Source: Rhynchopus sp. YZ270_cl-10
Taxonomy: Eukaryota; Euglenozoa; Diplonemea; Diplonemida; Diplonemidae
Direction: 5' to 3'
DNA: 64,000 nucleotides
NCBI GenBank assembly: GCA_964035575.1
Contig: OZ037852.1
Coordinates: forward strand, 62,001-126,000
Shown one piece after another: positions 55,226 through 64,000 of this stretch. The notes under the pieces are model-generated. The model was not told where the DNA came from. It ran no database searches and worked only from the letters and a program-made list of their open reading frames with translations. A program made the translations under genes and the position numbers. How positions within the stretch are numbered: position 1 is the first letter of the stretch; each line of letters starts with the position of its first letter.

Positions 55226-58203
55226 TTATTTGAAGAACTCTTCGTCTTCGTCTTCTGTCTTCTCTGTGGGGCCAGTGGCCTCCTTCTTTCTTTCGTCGGG
55301 CTTGGAGCGCCACATGACTGGCTTGCCGACCCTCTTCTTGACGGACTGGAAGGCACGTGCCAGGACCTGGTCGGCACGCTTCTGCTGCTTCTCTCTGTCC
55401 TCATTGCGCTTCTTCTGACGAAGGCGGTCTCTGCGCTGTTTGTCTCTGTGGGGTTGAAATGAAGTTTGTTGCTTTTGTTTTGTACTCTTTTGTTTTTGCT
55501 TTTTGAAAACTTGGTTGTATTAGTGCAGCCACCCGAGGATGAACTCCACTATAATGTTTTTTGTCTCTGTGGGGAGAAGAGGACAGTGGGTTAACAACGC
55601 GATCAGAATGACCCATATACTTTCAATTCAGGAGAAGAAAAGAAGGCATTGAGAAGAGGGCATCAAAGTGGGGCACCATGTGTAAAGGGGGGTGTAGCAA
55701 AAGGGAGGGGGTGGGGGAATAAAGAGTGATGGCATGAATCATACTGCTGCTTCATGAGCTGGGACACCATCTCACCTGGCATGTCGCGTCCTCCTGGCAC
55801 GTTTTCGTCGATGTATTTCTGTGATGTGTTGGAAGTGATGTTAAAAAAAATAGCAATTTTTGTGAAAAGTATGATTTGTGTCTCCCTTCATGCTGATCGT
55901 TCTTGTTTTGTATTGCAAACCACTGGTGTCCGAGAAACAGGCCGTGCCAGCATCCCCACAGCAAGGGGCGTCGCTGATCCGGGGGATGGCGTGTTTGGAT
56001 GTGAAGTTGGACGTTGATATGGTGCGGAGCGGCGCGCGCAAGCAACGTGCTGTGCTTGCTAAATCCAGGAAAGTTCTTTTCAGTAAACCTTTCCTTCATG
56101 CCGCAAAGGTTCATCTCGTACGGTCTTTTGTACGAAGTTACTTTGTATGGAATGCTTCCGTCCCCCCTATTTAGGTTCGGAAGAAGGAAGACCAAAACAC
56201 CACATTGTACCACCAAATAAACGTCACGCGGACTTCACCCCACTCCCAAGAGGCTTTGGAGCAGATTGCTCAGCTCACGCGCCACGCAACCATGCATGGG
56301 GTGGGTGCGATATACGCCGATCGCAGAAGAGTCGAGGGAGTCAGATACAGCGACAGCATCAGCGCGTCTTGCCCTACCCGAAGGGAAGGGTTCCTGAAGG
56401 ACTACTGGCACAGCACTACAAAGGAAAGGGGGGTAGACGGTGAGGGTCCATGAGGTATGGATTGGAATGCGGCTAGAGAGACAGTTATCAACGACAAATC
56501 GCAGAAGGTTTCCCCAAGAAAAAATAACATAAAAGAGAAGTTGAAAGTGCAGGCACTAAATAACACGAAATAAATTTATCCAGTGGGGTACCTTAAGCTC
56601 CTCCAGCTTCGTCTCAATGAGCGTCATGATGCCCAAGGTGGACTGCGACTGGTGGTCCTCCCCCAGCCACTGCTTGTAGATGGACGTCACCTTCTGCTCA
56701 ATCATCTTGAGCAGCGCCTCCTGTCCACGCGCATCCTTGGACTGCTGCGTGCGTGCCTGTAGGGTCTTCTTCTTCAGTTCTTCTGAGGCAATCTTTTGCT
56801 TCTCGATTTCGATCTGCGACTTGAGCTGCGTGACCTGCTTGTCCATCTTCACCTTCGCGTCTTCGTACTTTGCGCGGAGCTCTTCCAACGCTTGCTCCGT
56901 TTCCTGAGGCAGAGGGGCGGGTAGGAAAGAAGAAGAGGGATAACACATACCTGGCAGTTCTGGATCAGGAACAAGTTGTTCTCCTCAATCTCCACGAAGA
57001 TGTCAAGGATCTTCTCTGGGTCCGTGAAGAACATTGGCACCTGTGTTGTGGTTTTTACATCATTCATATTCAGTCTACCAAAACGTGGGCAGTCTAGGTA
57101 AGTGAAGAGGGCCCCCAAAAAGCGACGTAATTAGTACACACCGTAACGTAAAAAAAGTGAGGGTAATCATGTTGGAACACAGCTGGCGCGAAGAGCAAAA
57201 CAAGAAAGGTTGAATTGTTGAACGCCACAAACTATACTAAAACGAACCCTTTGCTTTGTGTTCATACCTTGTCAGGGTCCATCGCATCGAGCTGCCCTCT
57301 GACTGTTTTGAGTTGGTCCAGCTGCGCTGTGCCACGTGGCGACTCCTTCACATCTGCGACAGTCATCGGCACAGCATTGATCTCTGCAGTGATTGTCTCC
57401 ATAAAGGGCTCGATCTGCTCCTCCACACGCTCGTCGACCTCGTCCGTGCGTGTGTTCTCGAAGAACTCTGAGTTGTCTTCTTCGTCCATTTTAGCGACAA
57501 TCGCTTCACGCAGCTTGTCGCGCTCATCAGCAACACGGATGTTCGTTAGCGCCTCACGGAACCACGAGTCGGGTGTCAGCTTGTCGAGATCGTATTTGTA
57601 CCGCAGACATGCGTTGAGCTGTTCTTCATACTTCGTCTTCTCTGTGATCACAGACGCGTTGTGCGCAGTAAGCTTTTTGATCTCGCCCGTCTTCTCGTTC
57701 TTCCCCTTTGCCTCTGTCTCCGCCTTCTTCATCGCTTCCACCGCACGCATGTCGTTGTCCTTCAGGAAGTGGTCGAACTTCTGCGACGTCTCCTCCAGCT
57801 GCTCCTCCTGCTGCTTCACACGCTTCTCTGCACGCTCTGCCTCCATCTCTAGCTTGTGGATCTCAGCACGCTTTGTGGAGAGGGACATGCGGATGAGGCC
57901 CATCTCACGCTTCTTCGCAATGAACTCTGCCATGTTCTCTTTGTCCTTCTGGAGGTCCGCTGTGTTGGTCAGGTCCGGCAGGTAGCCATGCTTCTTGAGA
58001 CGTGGGTCCAGATCGTCCTTGCCCACAGAGGACACTGCCACTGCGCTGCCTATTCTCGCACTCGCAGTGGTCTTCTCATGAACCTTCTGGTGCTGCAGCC
58101 GTGCGCGTTTGCTTTCCTTGTCCAGCCTCTCCTGGTCACGCATGAAGAACACTTCTTCATCGGTAGGCTGTCTGAACGGATTCTCTATTGCTCCTTTAGA
58201 CAT
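55226..58203 (-). CDS. CFAP100: CFAP100 (CCDC37/MIA1), axonemal coiled-coil protein, five exons
   Basis: Exons are 57268-58203, 56951-57040, 56592-56903, 55745-55818 and 55226-55445, total 543 residues in frame. Introns are 227, 47, 773 and 299 nt. Donors are GTATG except GTACCC in the third. The start is MSKGAIENPFRQPTDEEVFF. The DUF4200-type coiled coil includes FLKDNDMRAVEAMKKAE, VPMFFTDPEKILDIF then EENNLFLIQNCQ marks the middle, and KPVMWRSKP lies near the acidic end. All are in the order expected of CFAP100. With CFAP73, the Chlamydomonas proteins MIA1 and MIA2 form a complex regulating inner dynein arm I1/f. The last intron carries a 106-bp retroposon that duplicates its 3' splice site. 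The third intron is long and could hide a small exon, although the protein reads well without one. Confidence 0.92.
55454..55559 (-). mobile_element. 106-bp SINE-like retroposon in CFAP100 intron 4
   Basis: It is flanked by a perfect 15-bp target duplication TTTGTCTCTGTGGGG (55439-55453, 55560-55574). On the - strand it begins with the 53-nt hairpin head (ATTATAGTGGAG..CCAAGTTTTC) and ends in an A-rich tail with CAAAA repeats. It lies in the transcribed orientation of the gene. Confidence 0.85.
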
Positions 58204-60045
58204 GATGCAAGACAGAGGCGGGGGAAGGGGGAAGGGGGGAAAGGGAAGAGGGAGACAATATACAGGGAGGGGTGTGTAAATCGATCTTCGGTGATGTGAT
58301 TGATAGTGGTGGGGAAAAAGGGGGAGGGTGACCGAAAGATGGGAGAGGAGAGCTATTTTTTTCTTTGGCACAAGGTTTAGGGGGGATTTTTTTTGTTGGG
58401 GAGCGGGTGTGGGTGTTTTGGTTATATAACGTAGGGATTCTTTTGCTTTTTGTTGCAGAGAAGACTGTTCTCTGCCAGAGATATTGGGTGCCTACGAAGA
58501 GTGTAGAACAATCCCACTAAAGAGGTGGGTGCACACATTGTCACCTAAAGTGCTGCACACGGTGACCTTGTTGCCATGGTAAGAAGACAATGCAACACAA
58601 ACTCTTTTGTTACGCAACAAGTTGCAAAAGTAACAAAGAAAAAGATTGTGTTGATTTGCTTGTTACCATGGGTAAGGTGGTCATGTGTAGAACACTAGAG
58701 ACGGGGCACTTCAGCCTTAAGCAGAGATGAGGTATGTGGACAATCCACTCCTTTGCTTTCTTTTGTCGCAACGAGAGTTGCATTTGTAACACAATGTGCA
58801 ATTAAAATTGCAGATGACAGGGAGTCTTTTGTGAAGAAAAAAAGGGCACAAAAAAAAAAACAGTGAAAACTGCAGGAAAATTTTTGCCATACAAAAAAAA
58901 AAAAATGGCCTGTTGGACCAGGAAACCATCAAAATGGTGAACACTTCTGTCCATTTTTTACAAATCCTGTCCTCCCCCTTTCCTCCCAGCCCCTCCCCCC
59001 TCCCCCCTCCCTGGTTGTGGTTGCGTTCAACGACAGAAGTAAAGTTGCGGAGTAAAAGCAGGAAGAACGCGATGTTGCTCTGCTCACCAAAAAAACGGAT
59101 GAAGGTAACCTCTGCACATGGTTGGGCCTGCCTTAGGAAGAACAAAACGAATTTGTTTCATATACCGTATTCGTACAAATTATCGACCGTAAAAAGGGTC
59201 GAATTCTTCCAGAAAAATCCTGAAAAGGTCGAACATTATTACGGTCGACGAATACAGTCAATCAAAGAAGAGAAAGCACAACGTTCAAATGAACGAATAC
59301 ACATGAAAGGAAGCGGATGGGTGTCTTCGGGAAGACACCCATGGTCTATTATCCCCAAAACATTGAAAAATAGTGATACATTCGTTTAACTTTAATGGAG
59401 AAGAGAGGAGTGTCCAAAACGTGCTAAAAAGGTTATTTACTTTTTCAGTTCAGGAGAACTGAAGAAAGCAAATACATAACAAAGAAAACGCCTTTTGTCC
59501 CCATTTTGGGAGACCGATACTTCATGTTAACAAAGCAGACATAGAGAACAGGGTGGTTCCGATGAACATTAGTCACGAAAAAATAGCAAAAAAAAAAAAG
59601 AAGAAAAACGTATGGGTTCTCGTGCACACATCTGGAAACAAAAGACGTTGCAGCTGCAGAAAAAGAAGATAATATTATATAACCTGCAGGCATAAAGAGT
59701 AAGTAAAAAACAACAAAAAAGAGATCATTTTTCAAAAGTATGGACGCAGACACAGTAAGACACCTTCATAACGCAATGTACCTGCAGTGTAGGCCTAAAA
59801 GTGCGGAGTTGTTTAAAACTTTGTAACAAGAACTATTCTTTCAAAACACCATTTCTTTGCCGGCCGTCACATCACATCGAGCAAAAACAAAGTTGAAGAC
59901 ACCAATAAAAAAAACACCCACCCCCGGGCCACCCCCTCCGAGATCTTTTTCGACAACTATTTATCGGCCAGAAAAACGGTTAAGAATACACCCACCCACC
60001 CACCCCCCCTGAGACCCCCCCTCCCTCCCTACCCCCTTAGGTCCC
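58204..60045. other. Gene-free spacer between BTB and CFAP100 genes
   Basis: 1.8 kb. Features seen are a perfect 12-bp-stem hairpin ATGGGTGTCTTC/GAAGACACCCAT at 59317-59342, an imperfect inverted segment with CGACCGTAA and TTACGGTCG at about 59165-59255, a C-rich tract at 58975-59010 and CCACCC repeats at 59990-60005. No coding frame is supported. Confidence 0.6.
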
Positions 60046-61503
60046 TCAAGGCGACGACGGGAGAGTCCAATCCGCTGCCTCCTGCAGCACGTCGAAGAGG
60101 CGGCATGCTGTTGAGCCTGCTTCCTTCAGGTCGACGATGTTCGTGCGTGTGGGTGTCACCTTAGCGGTGTGTGCTTCAGTGAAGTGTTCGCCGTCGCGGC
60201 TGACGAGGACGCGGACGTGTGTGGGGCGGTCTGAGTACTGTGGGAATGTGAGGTGCACTGCACCCTCAAGCGCATCGACAGGCAGCCGGAGCAGCAGGAA
60301 GGATGCGTCAGCAGAGGCAGGTGGCGCAGACCACGTCATGCCCGCATTGTCGCGCAGCAGGTTTGCACAGCTGAAATCACGGTGTGCAGTGCTGTAGTCA
60401 CCACTGCTCGCCACCGCCGCCTCACCCCCAGTCCAGTCGACATCCCCCCCGCCAGCACGCATCACACGCAGTCGCTCAACCTCCCATTCGCTCTGCGCGC
60501 ACATCCCCACCGGTGCAAGCTTGATGGTTACATGCAATGCTTTGTCCACAGCGGCGGACACCACCGCCGTGCACGCAACCAGCAGGCGCATCGCCCCTTC
60601 ATGCAGCACGCCGCGGTCGAGGCCGCTCTCAGCACTGCGGACGCAGGCGCGGAGGGAGGGGCGCTGTGGGTGGCACAGCGCGACACGGTCGACGAGGAGG
60701 GCGACCTCGGCCTCGCTGTGAACGTTGAGGTGGTCGCTGTGGAGGAGGAGCTCGACCTCTGCGTGCGGCATGCGTGGGAGGCACAGCCGCCGTGTGGCGT
60801 CGCCGTGGCGGTGGCCTTCCAGGTCGATGCGCACGTTGCGTGCGATGCATCGCAGGCAGTACTCCGCCAGGTCCTGCACGTCGTGCGCCACTGCCACCTC
60901 GTACACCTCAGGGCACAGCGCATAGTTGAGAAACCTGCTCACCAAAGCGTTCAGCAGCGCCACAGACCCGCCCACCACGGCAAGCTCAAGCAGCGGTGCA
61001 AGGTGCTGTGTGGTGCACAGTGTGACCCCGTCCGACGCTGCCAACGCGTTCAGGAGCAGTGCATCCGCGTTGCGCAGGGTCAGCAGCTCCGACGACGTCG
61101 TAGGGCCTTCAGCCACGACTGTGCGGAGGGCAGTGCAGAAGTCGTCCAGCAGGAAGTAGCTTGCCACAGCAAGGATGGGCGGCACGTCTGCGAGGGTGTG
61201 CACGGTTGCACCACCGCCGTAGATATAGCGCAGCACGACAGCAACGTGTGCGGACGTCACATCCGTGTTGTGCAGGTGCACGTCCACGCGTGAAGCATCA
61301 GAGCCTTCCATGCTCGCACCCAGCCCGTCCTGCAGAAAGCTGTACAGCTTCTCAAAGTACGGTACACGCCAACCGAGGATGGCTCGGTGCGCGCGCACGA
61401 CGCATGTGTCATTTATGCGCACGTCGTAGTCAGGAAAGATGGCCTTATCAAGCAGCTCCGTCACATCCGAGAATGGGGACGCTATGTGGAGTGGGCGATC
61501 CAT
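60046..61503 (-). CDS. BTB-BACK protein with C-terminal discoidin-like domain
   Basis: 485 residues, single exon, ATG at 61503. The BTB/POZ domain covers about 12-125 (DYDVRINDTCVVRAHRAILG, then VVLRYIYGG). A BACK-like helical region (about 170-290) follows, including LLELAVVGGSVALLNALVSR and DVQDLAEYCLRCI. The C-terminal part (about 320-480) has VTIKLAPVGM, FSCANLLRDNAGMTW, YSDRPTHVRVLVSRDGEHF and TNIVDLKE, the strand pattern of a galactose-binding/F5-8C-like domain. In related proteins BTB-BACK recruits Cullin-3 and the last domain picks the substrate, so an E3 adaptor role is inferred. No Kelch repeats are present. Confidence 0.88.
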   Translation of the reverse strand: MDRPLHIASPFSDVTELLDKAIFPDYDVRINDTCVVRAHRAILGWRVPYFEKLYSFLQDGLGASMEGSDASRVDVHLHNTDVTSAHVAVVLRYIYGGGATVHTLADVPPILAVASYFLLDDFCTALRTVVAEGPTTSSELLTLRNADALLLNALAASDGVTLCTTQHLAPLLELAVVGGSVALLNALVSRFLNYALCPEVYEVAVAHDVQDLAEYCLRCIARNVRIDLEGHRHGDATRRLCLPRMPHAEVELLLHSDHLNVHSEAEVALLVDRVALCHPQRPSLRACVRSAESGLDRGVLHEGAMRLLVACTAVVSAAVDKALHVTIKLAPVGMCAQSEWEVERLRVMRAGGGDVDWTGGEAAVASSGDYSTAHRDFSCANLLRDNAGMTWSAPPASADASFLLLRLPVDALEGAVHLTFPQYSDRPTHVRVLVSRDGEHFTEAHTAKVTPTRTNIVDLKEAGSTACRLFDVLQEAADWTLPSSP

Positions 61504-61837
61504 GTTAAGAAACGGTTATGTAGAAAGGGGTTGTGTGTACAGTGGTTGTGCACCCACCCAACGCTGGAGTGGTGTTTGTGGTGGCAAAAGGGGGGCCTGA
61601 TGGGGGACATTGCAAAAAAAATAAAGCAGCGAATATGCTCACTCTTTTGAGACGCGATTAATCGGTTAGGAGTGGGGCGCTTTCCTCGCCCACGTACACA
61701 ACACACAGACCCCGCCACAGACTCCTCCTACTCACAGAATGGCTTCGCAACCCTAGGAAACGGGCAGAAGGTGCTCCCGTAAAGGCCCAGCAGGGCCACG
61801 GAGTCTCTCTCACTCTTCCCACTACCAGCAGACCAAC
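61504..61837. other. Short spacer, BTB gene promoter side
   Basis: 334 bp. It should carry the BTB gene promoter and the 3' end of the next gene. GTAGGAGTGGGG-like G-rich bits are present but no clear motif or gene. Confidence 0.5.
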
Positions 61838-62368
61838 TTAATCATCCTTCTGCATATTCTCCCTTGCCTTCTTGACAATGATGTGCGCAGGCAGTTCCTG
61901 TGTGAGAAGATGTATTTCAAAAAGGCTAAGTAAAGAACTGGAAAAATATTAGATGAAAGTCGTAGTCACCTCGAAAAGGGAAGTAGTGGGGTAAGAACAC
62001 ACCGGCATAGGAGGCTCCCTGATCCAGAGGTCGTATATCCATATCAAGGCCGCACCGTAGATCATTCTCTGCACGTATTTGCGGATGCGCTGTGCACTCT
62101 CTACACGAAGTTTCTGTATTTTTTGTTTGATAAATTTGTTGTAGTGTAGTTGCATCGGTTGTTGCCACAGTTGTGCAATCTCCCTTTTCTTTTTTGTGTG
62201 TTTGGTCCAAATTGGAGCAAACCCGTAAAGTAAAATTAGGGTGTGTGGGTAGGGGGCACGTTGCTGTGGGTTAACATACATCAGATTGTGCGACGGTCTC
62301 CTGCTCCTCGTCGCTACTACTCTTCCATCTGCACTGGTGTGGTGCTCTGTGCCGCCGTGCTGCTGAGA
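61838..62368 (-). CDS. Last three exons of an unknown gene (5' part not found)
   Basis: Exons 62280-62368, 62003-62113 and 61838-61897 join in one frame. The introns are 166 nt (GTATGT..ACAG) and 105 nt (GTGTGT..ACAG). The end reads SSSDEEQETVAQSD, KLRVESAQRIRKYVQRM .. WIYDLWIREPPMP, ELPAHIIVKKARENMQKDD, stop. The helix ESAQRIRKYVQRM is basic and amphipathic, somewhat IQ-motif-like. I recognise no family. The first listed exon starts in mid-codon after a good acceptor (TTTGCAG), so at least one upstream exon must exist within 62.4-63 kb, but I could not place it. A hairpin-family relative (TAGATGAAAGTCG..GTCACCT) lies in the last intron at about 61950. Confidence 0.6.
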
Positions 62369-63007
62369 CTGCAAAGCGCAACATTATCGTACAATTGTTT
62401 CAAAGAAAGAAAAGGGGGAAAGTGCCCCGGTTCTGTTGTGTTGTGTTGCGCGAAAATCAAGAGGCAGGAGGGGGTGGTGGTGAGATTCGTTATTCATAGA
62501 AAATGCAAAATTCTCTTTCTTCAAGGAAAACCGGGTGGGTTAGCAAAAGGGTTTACAAAAAAACCAGGTCAGAGACGGATAACAAGAATTATTTTTTATT
62601 GACAGCGGTCCACGGACTGCTTCCACACAAAGTAGAATTGTCGTCTTGACTCCGAAGAGAAACAGAGTGATCGGGAGGGGGTGGAGGTACTTTGTGGATT
62701 GCCGTAAACGAATGGCAAAAAAGATTCATGTGTCAGAGTGTAAAATATAACCCCCCTTCCCACCCGCTGTGCGAGAGCAAAGCTACTTTTGCGGATCAGC
62801 CTACAGCGAGCCTTATGGTTACTTCTCAGGATCAATCGCGGCTTGAATTTCGCCGCAAATTAGGTGAGAGCTGTCCTCAATATTGCCACAGTGCCGAGAC
62901 CAACATGCGAAGGCATTTACCCGTAATTGATGTCCTACCACATCTGCACCCTCACAACTTCAAAGGCAAAGAGGTGCAATCCCTTCCTCCTCGTGCACTG
63001 AGACGAC
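62369..63007. other. Region likely holding the missing 5' exon(s); otherwise nothing clear
   Basis: 639 bp between the first identified exon of the unknown gene and the stop of the Cys-rich gene. It must contain at least one upstream exon and a promoter, but no exon could be fixed by eye. Confidence 0.4.
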
Positions 63008-64000
63008 TCACTCGTCTTTGTCGTGTGTCCAAAAATCTTCGCGCTTTGCATCTATCCCAGTCTGTGAGCGTGCCACGCCTCGCACGGCCCCGCCTCTTCG
63101 CTGAGGGAACACCTTTGCGCACATTGCAGCGAAGGCGGCGTAGTCGTCAGGGATGCTGTCGGCGGCTGCACCCGAGAGCAAGGCAGCCGCGTCTGCAGCG
63201 CTGCTGTCGCGCATGCTCCATACAGCTCGCAGCGTGGCCTCTGCAAGGGAGACGGGACACATGTCAAGGTTGCAGCACGCTACACAGAGCGGCGCTGCGT
63301 TGAGGAAGTACGCAGGGTAGTCGGAGCAGGCACCCGCCATGGACCCTGCCACACAGAGGTAGCGGCATGTGTAGCGCGACAGGTCTGCACAGACGGCGGC
63401 ATCGCAGGGGGGGCAGTGCTGCAGACACGGGTCCGCCCCGACCAGGAAGCTTCCGCAGGTGAGCACCTTCTGCACTGAGGGCGAGAGCGGCGTTGGACAG
63501 TTGCAGGAGCACGACTGTGGGACAAGCAGGCGCGCGTTGTCGCAGTCGCAGCCCTCCGCACAGATGCCGCTGTGGCACTCCGAGAAGTGCTCGCACACCT
63601 CGCCAAAGAGACGTGTTGCAGGTGCAGCTGCGTGCTGCATGATACGTGGGTACGCCGCAGTTGGCGCAGGTGTCCGTCTGTCGTCCCTCTCCGTGGCTGC
63701 GTTGCGTACACGTGTCGCGTGCACAGAGTCCGCCACGCACCTGTCCCCCACGTTGATTGTTGCGCAGCAGCACCTCGCCACCGGCCACTGCCCGTTCCAC
63801 GGGCCGTTCGGGTTATCCACTTCACCACGATCGGAGCAGGGACACACACAGCTGCCCACCTCCGCACTGCAGCTGTACCCGCACATACCGGAGGCACACT
63901 CACTATGTGCACTGCAAGGCATGCCCCACCGCTTGTGTGTGGCGGTAGTGGTGGCCGTGTGGCGGTGGCATTGCCCCACGCAAGGAAACGGCCACTCCGG
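63008..64000 (-). CDS. Cys-rich extracellular-type protein, N-terminus beyond window edge
   Basis: A frame of about 330 codons, open to the right edge and stopping at 63008. It is very rich in Cys, in patterns such as CSAHSECASGMCGYSC, CEHFSECHSGICAEGCDC and CCNLDMCPV, reminiscent of short EGF- or Dickkopf-like disulphide modules (two H-x-E-C-x-S-G-x-C units). The last 70 residues are Ala-rich and then polar. No membrane helix is visible in this part. A secreted or surface location is inferred from the Cys spacing only. The start, signal peptide and possible introns lie outside the window. Confidence 0.7.
   Translation of the reverse strand, partial: PEWPFPCVGQCHRHTATTTATHKRWGMPCSAHSECASGMCGYSCSAEVGSCVCPCSDRGEVDNPNGPWNGQWPVARCCCATINVGDRCVADSVHATRVRNAATERDDRRTPAPTAAYPRIMQHAAAPATRLFGEVCEHFSECHSGICAEGCDCDNARLLVPQSCSCNCPTPLSPSVQKVLTCGSFLVGADPCLQHCPPCDAAVCADLSRYTCRYLCVAGSMAGACSDYPAYFLNAAPLCVACCNLDMCPVSLAEATLRAVWSMRDSSAADAAALLSGAAADSIPDDYAAFAAMCAKVFPQRRGGAVRGVARSQTGIDAKREDFWTHDKDE

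Overview
The window is nuclear DNA of a ciliated or flagellated protist that I cannot name. Evidence for a eukaryote is an actin gene and an ARF1-like GTPase, short GT-AG introns (47 to 773 nt, donors mostly GTATG), and two cilium genes, a tubulin-modifying TTLL enzyme and the axonemal protein CFAP100. Exons are GC-rich. The spaces between genes are AT-rich, full of A and T runs, and crowded with repeats. I saw no tRNA, rRNA or CRISPR array.

Layout. 1-7091 (- strand) is a non-LTR retrotransposon whose visible reading frames are both open. Its coiled-coil ORF1 is followed by a very long ORF2 with the order OTU cysteine protease, APE endonuclease, reverse transcriptase, zinc knuckle, RNase H, running off the left edge. 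Its 5' end lies in a (TG)n run belonging to a 0.6-0.8 kb repeat unit. 7201-14629 is a gene island (ARF1 on -, CCCH zinc-finger protein, orphan gene and actin on +) between two direct copies of a 0.6 kb block called X here. The outer edges of both X copies join the same repeat unit. 14630-18607 is an array of four such units, one carrying a 1.1 kb poly(A) insertion. 18741-23991 is an octamer satellite split by a poly(A)-tailed 3.6 kb element that codes for a second OTU-domain protein.

25-64 kb holds genes only on the - strand: an OATP/SLCO-like transporter, an orphan type I membrane protein, a membrane-anchored MAPKKK-like kinase (3 exons), an ankyrin protein, a TTLL2-like ligase, CFAP100 (5 exons), a BTB-BACK protein, the 3' exons of an unknown gene, and a Cys-rich partial gene. 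Between them lie a 1.4 kb near-perfect palindrome, two nested TIR transposons with 7-bp target duplications, a TA-flanked MITE, and a 2.6 kb TIR element whose ends are packed with CTAATTAGAGT-type motifs.

The most unusual signal is a set of small (30-45 nt) hairpins scattered through the AT-rich DNA and some introns. All those listed have the same orientation, and several show compensating base changes in their stems. A related 106-bp SINE-like insertion in a CFAP100 intron has duplicated the 3' splice site.

The host genes suggest a motile cell (CFAP100, TTLL), vesicle traffic (ARF1) and a cytoskeleton (actin). They form no operon-like pathway, and their order looks incidental.
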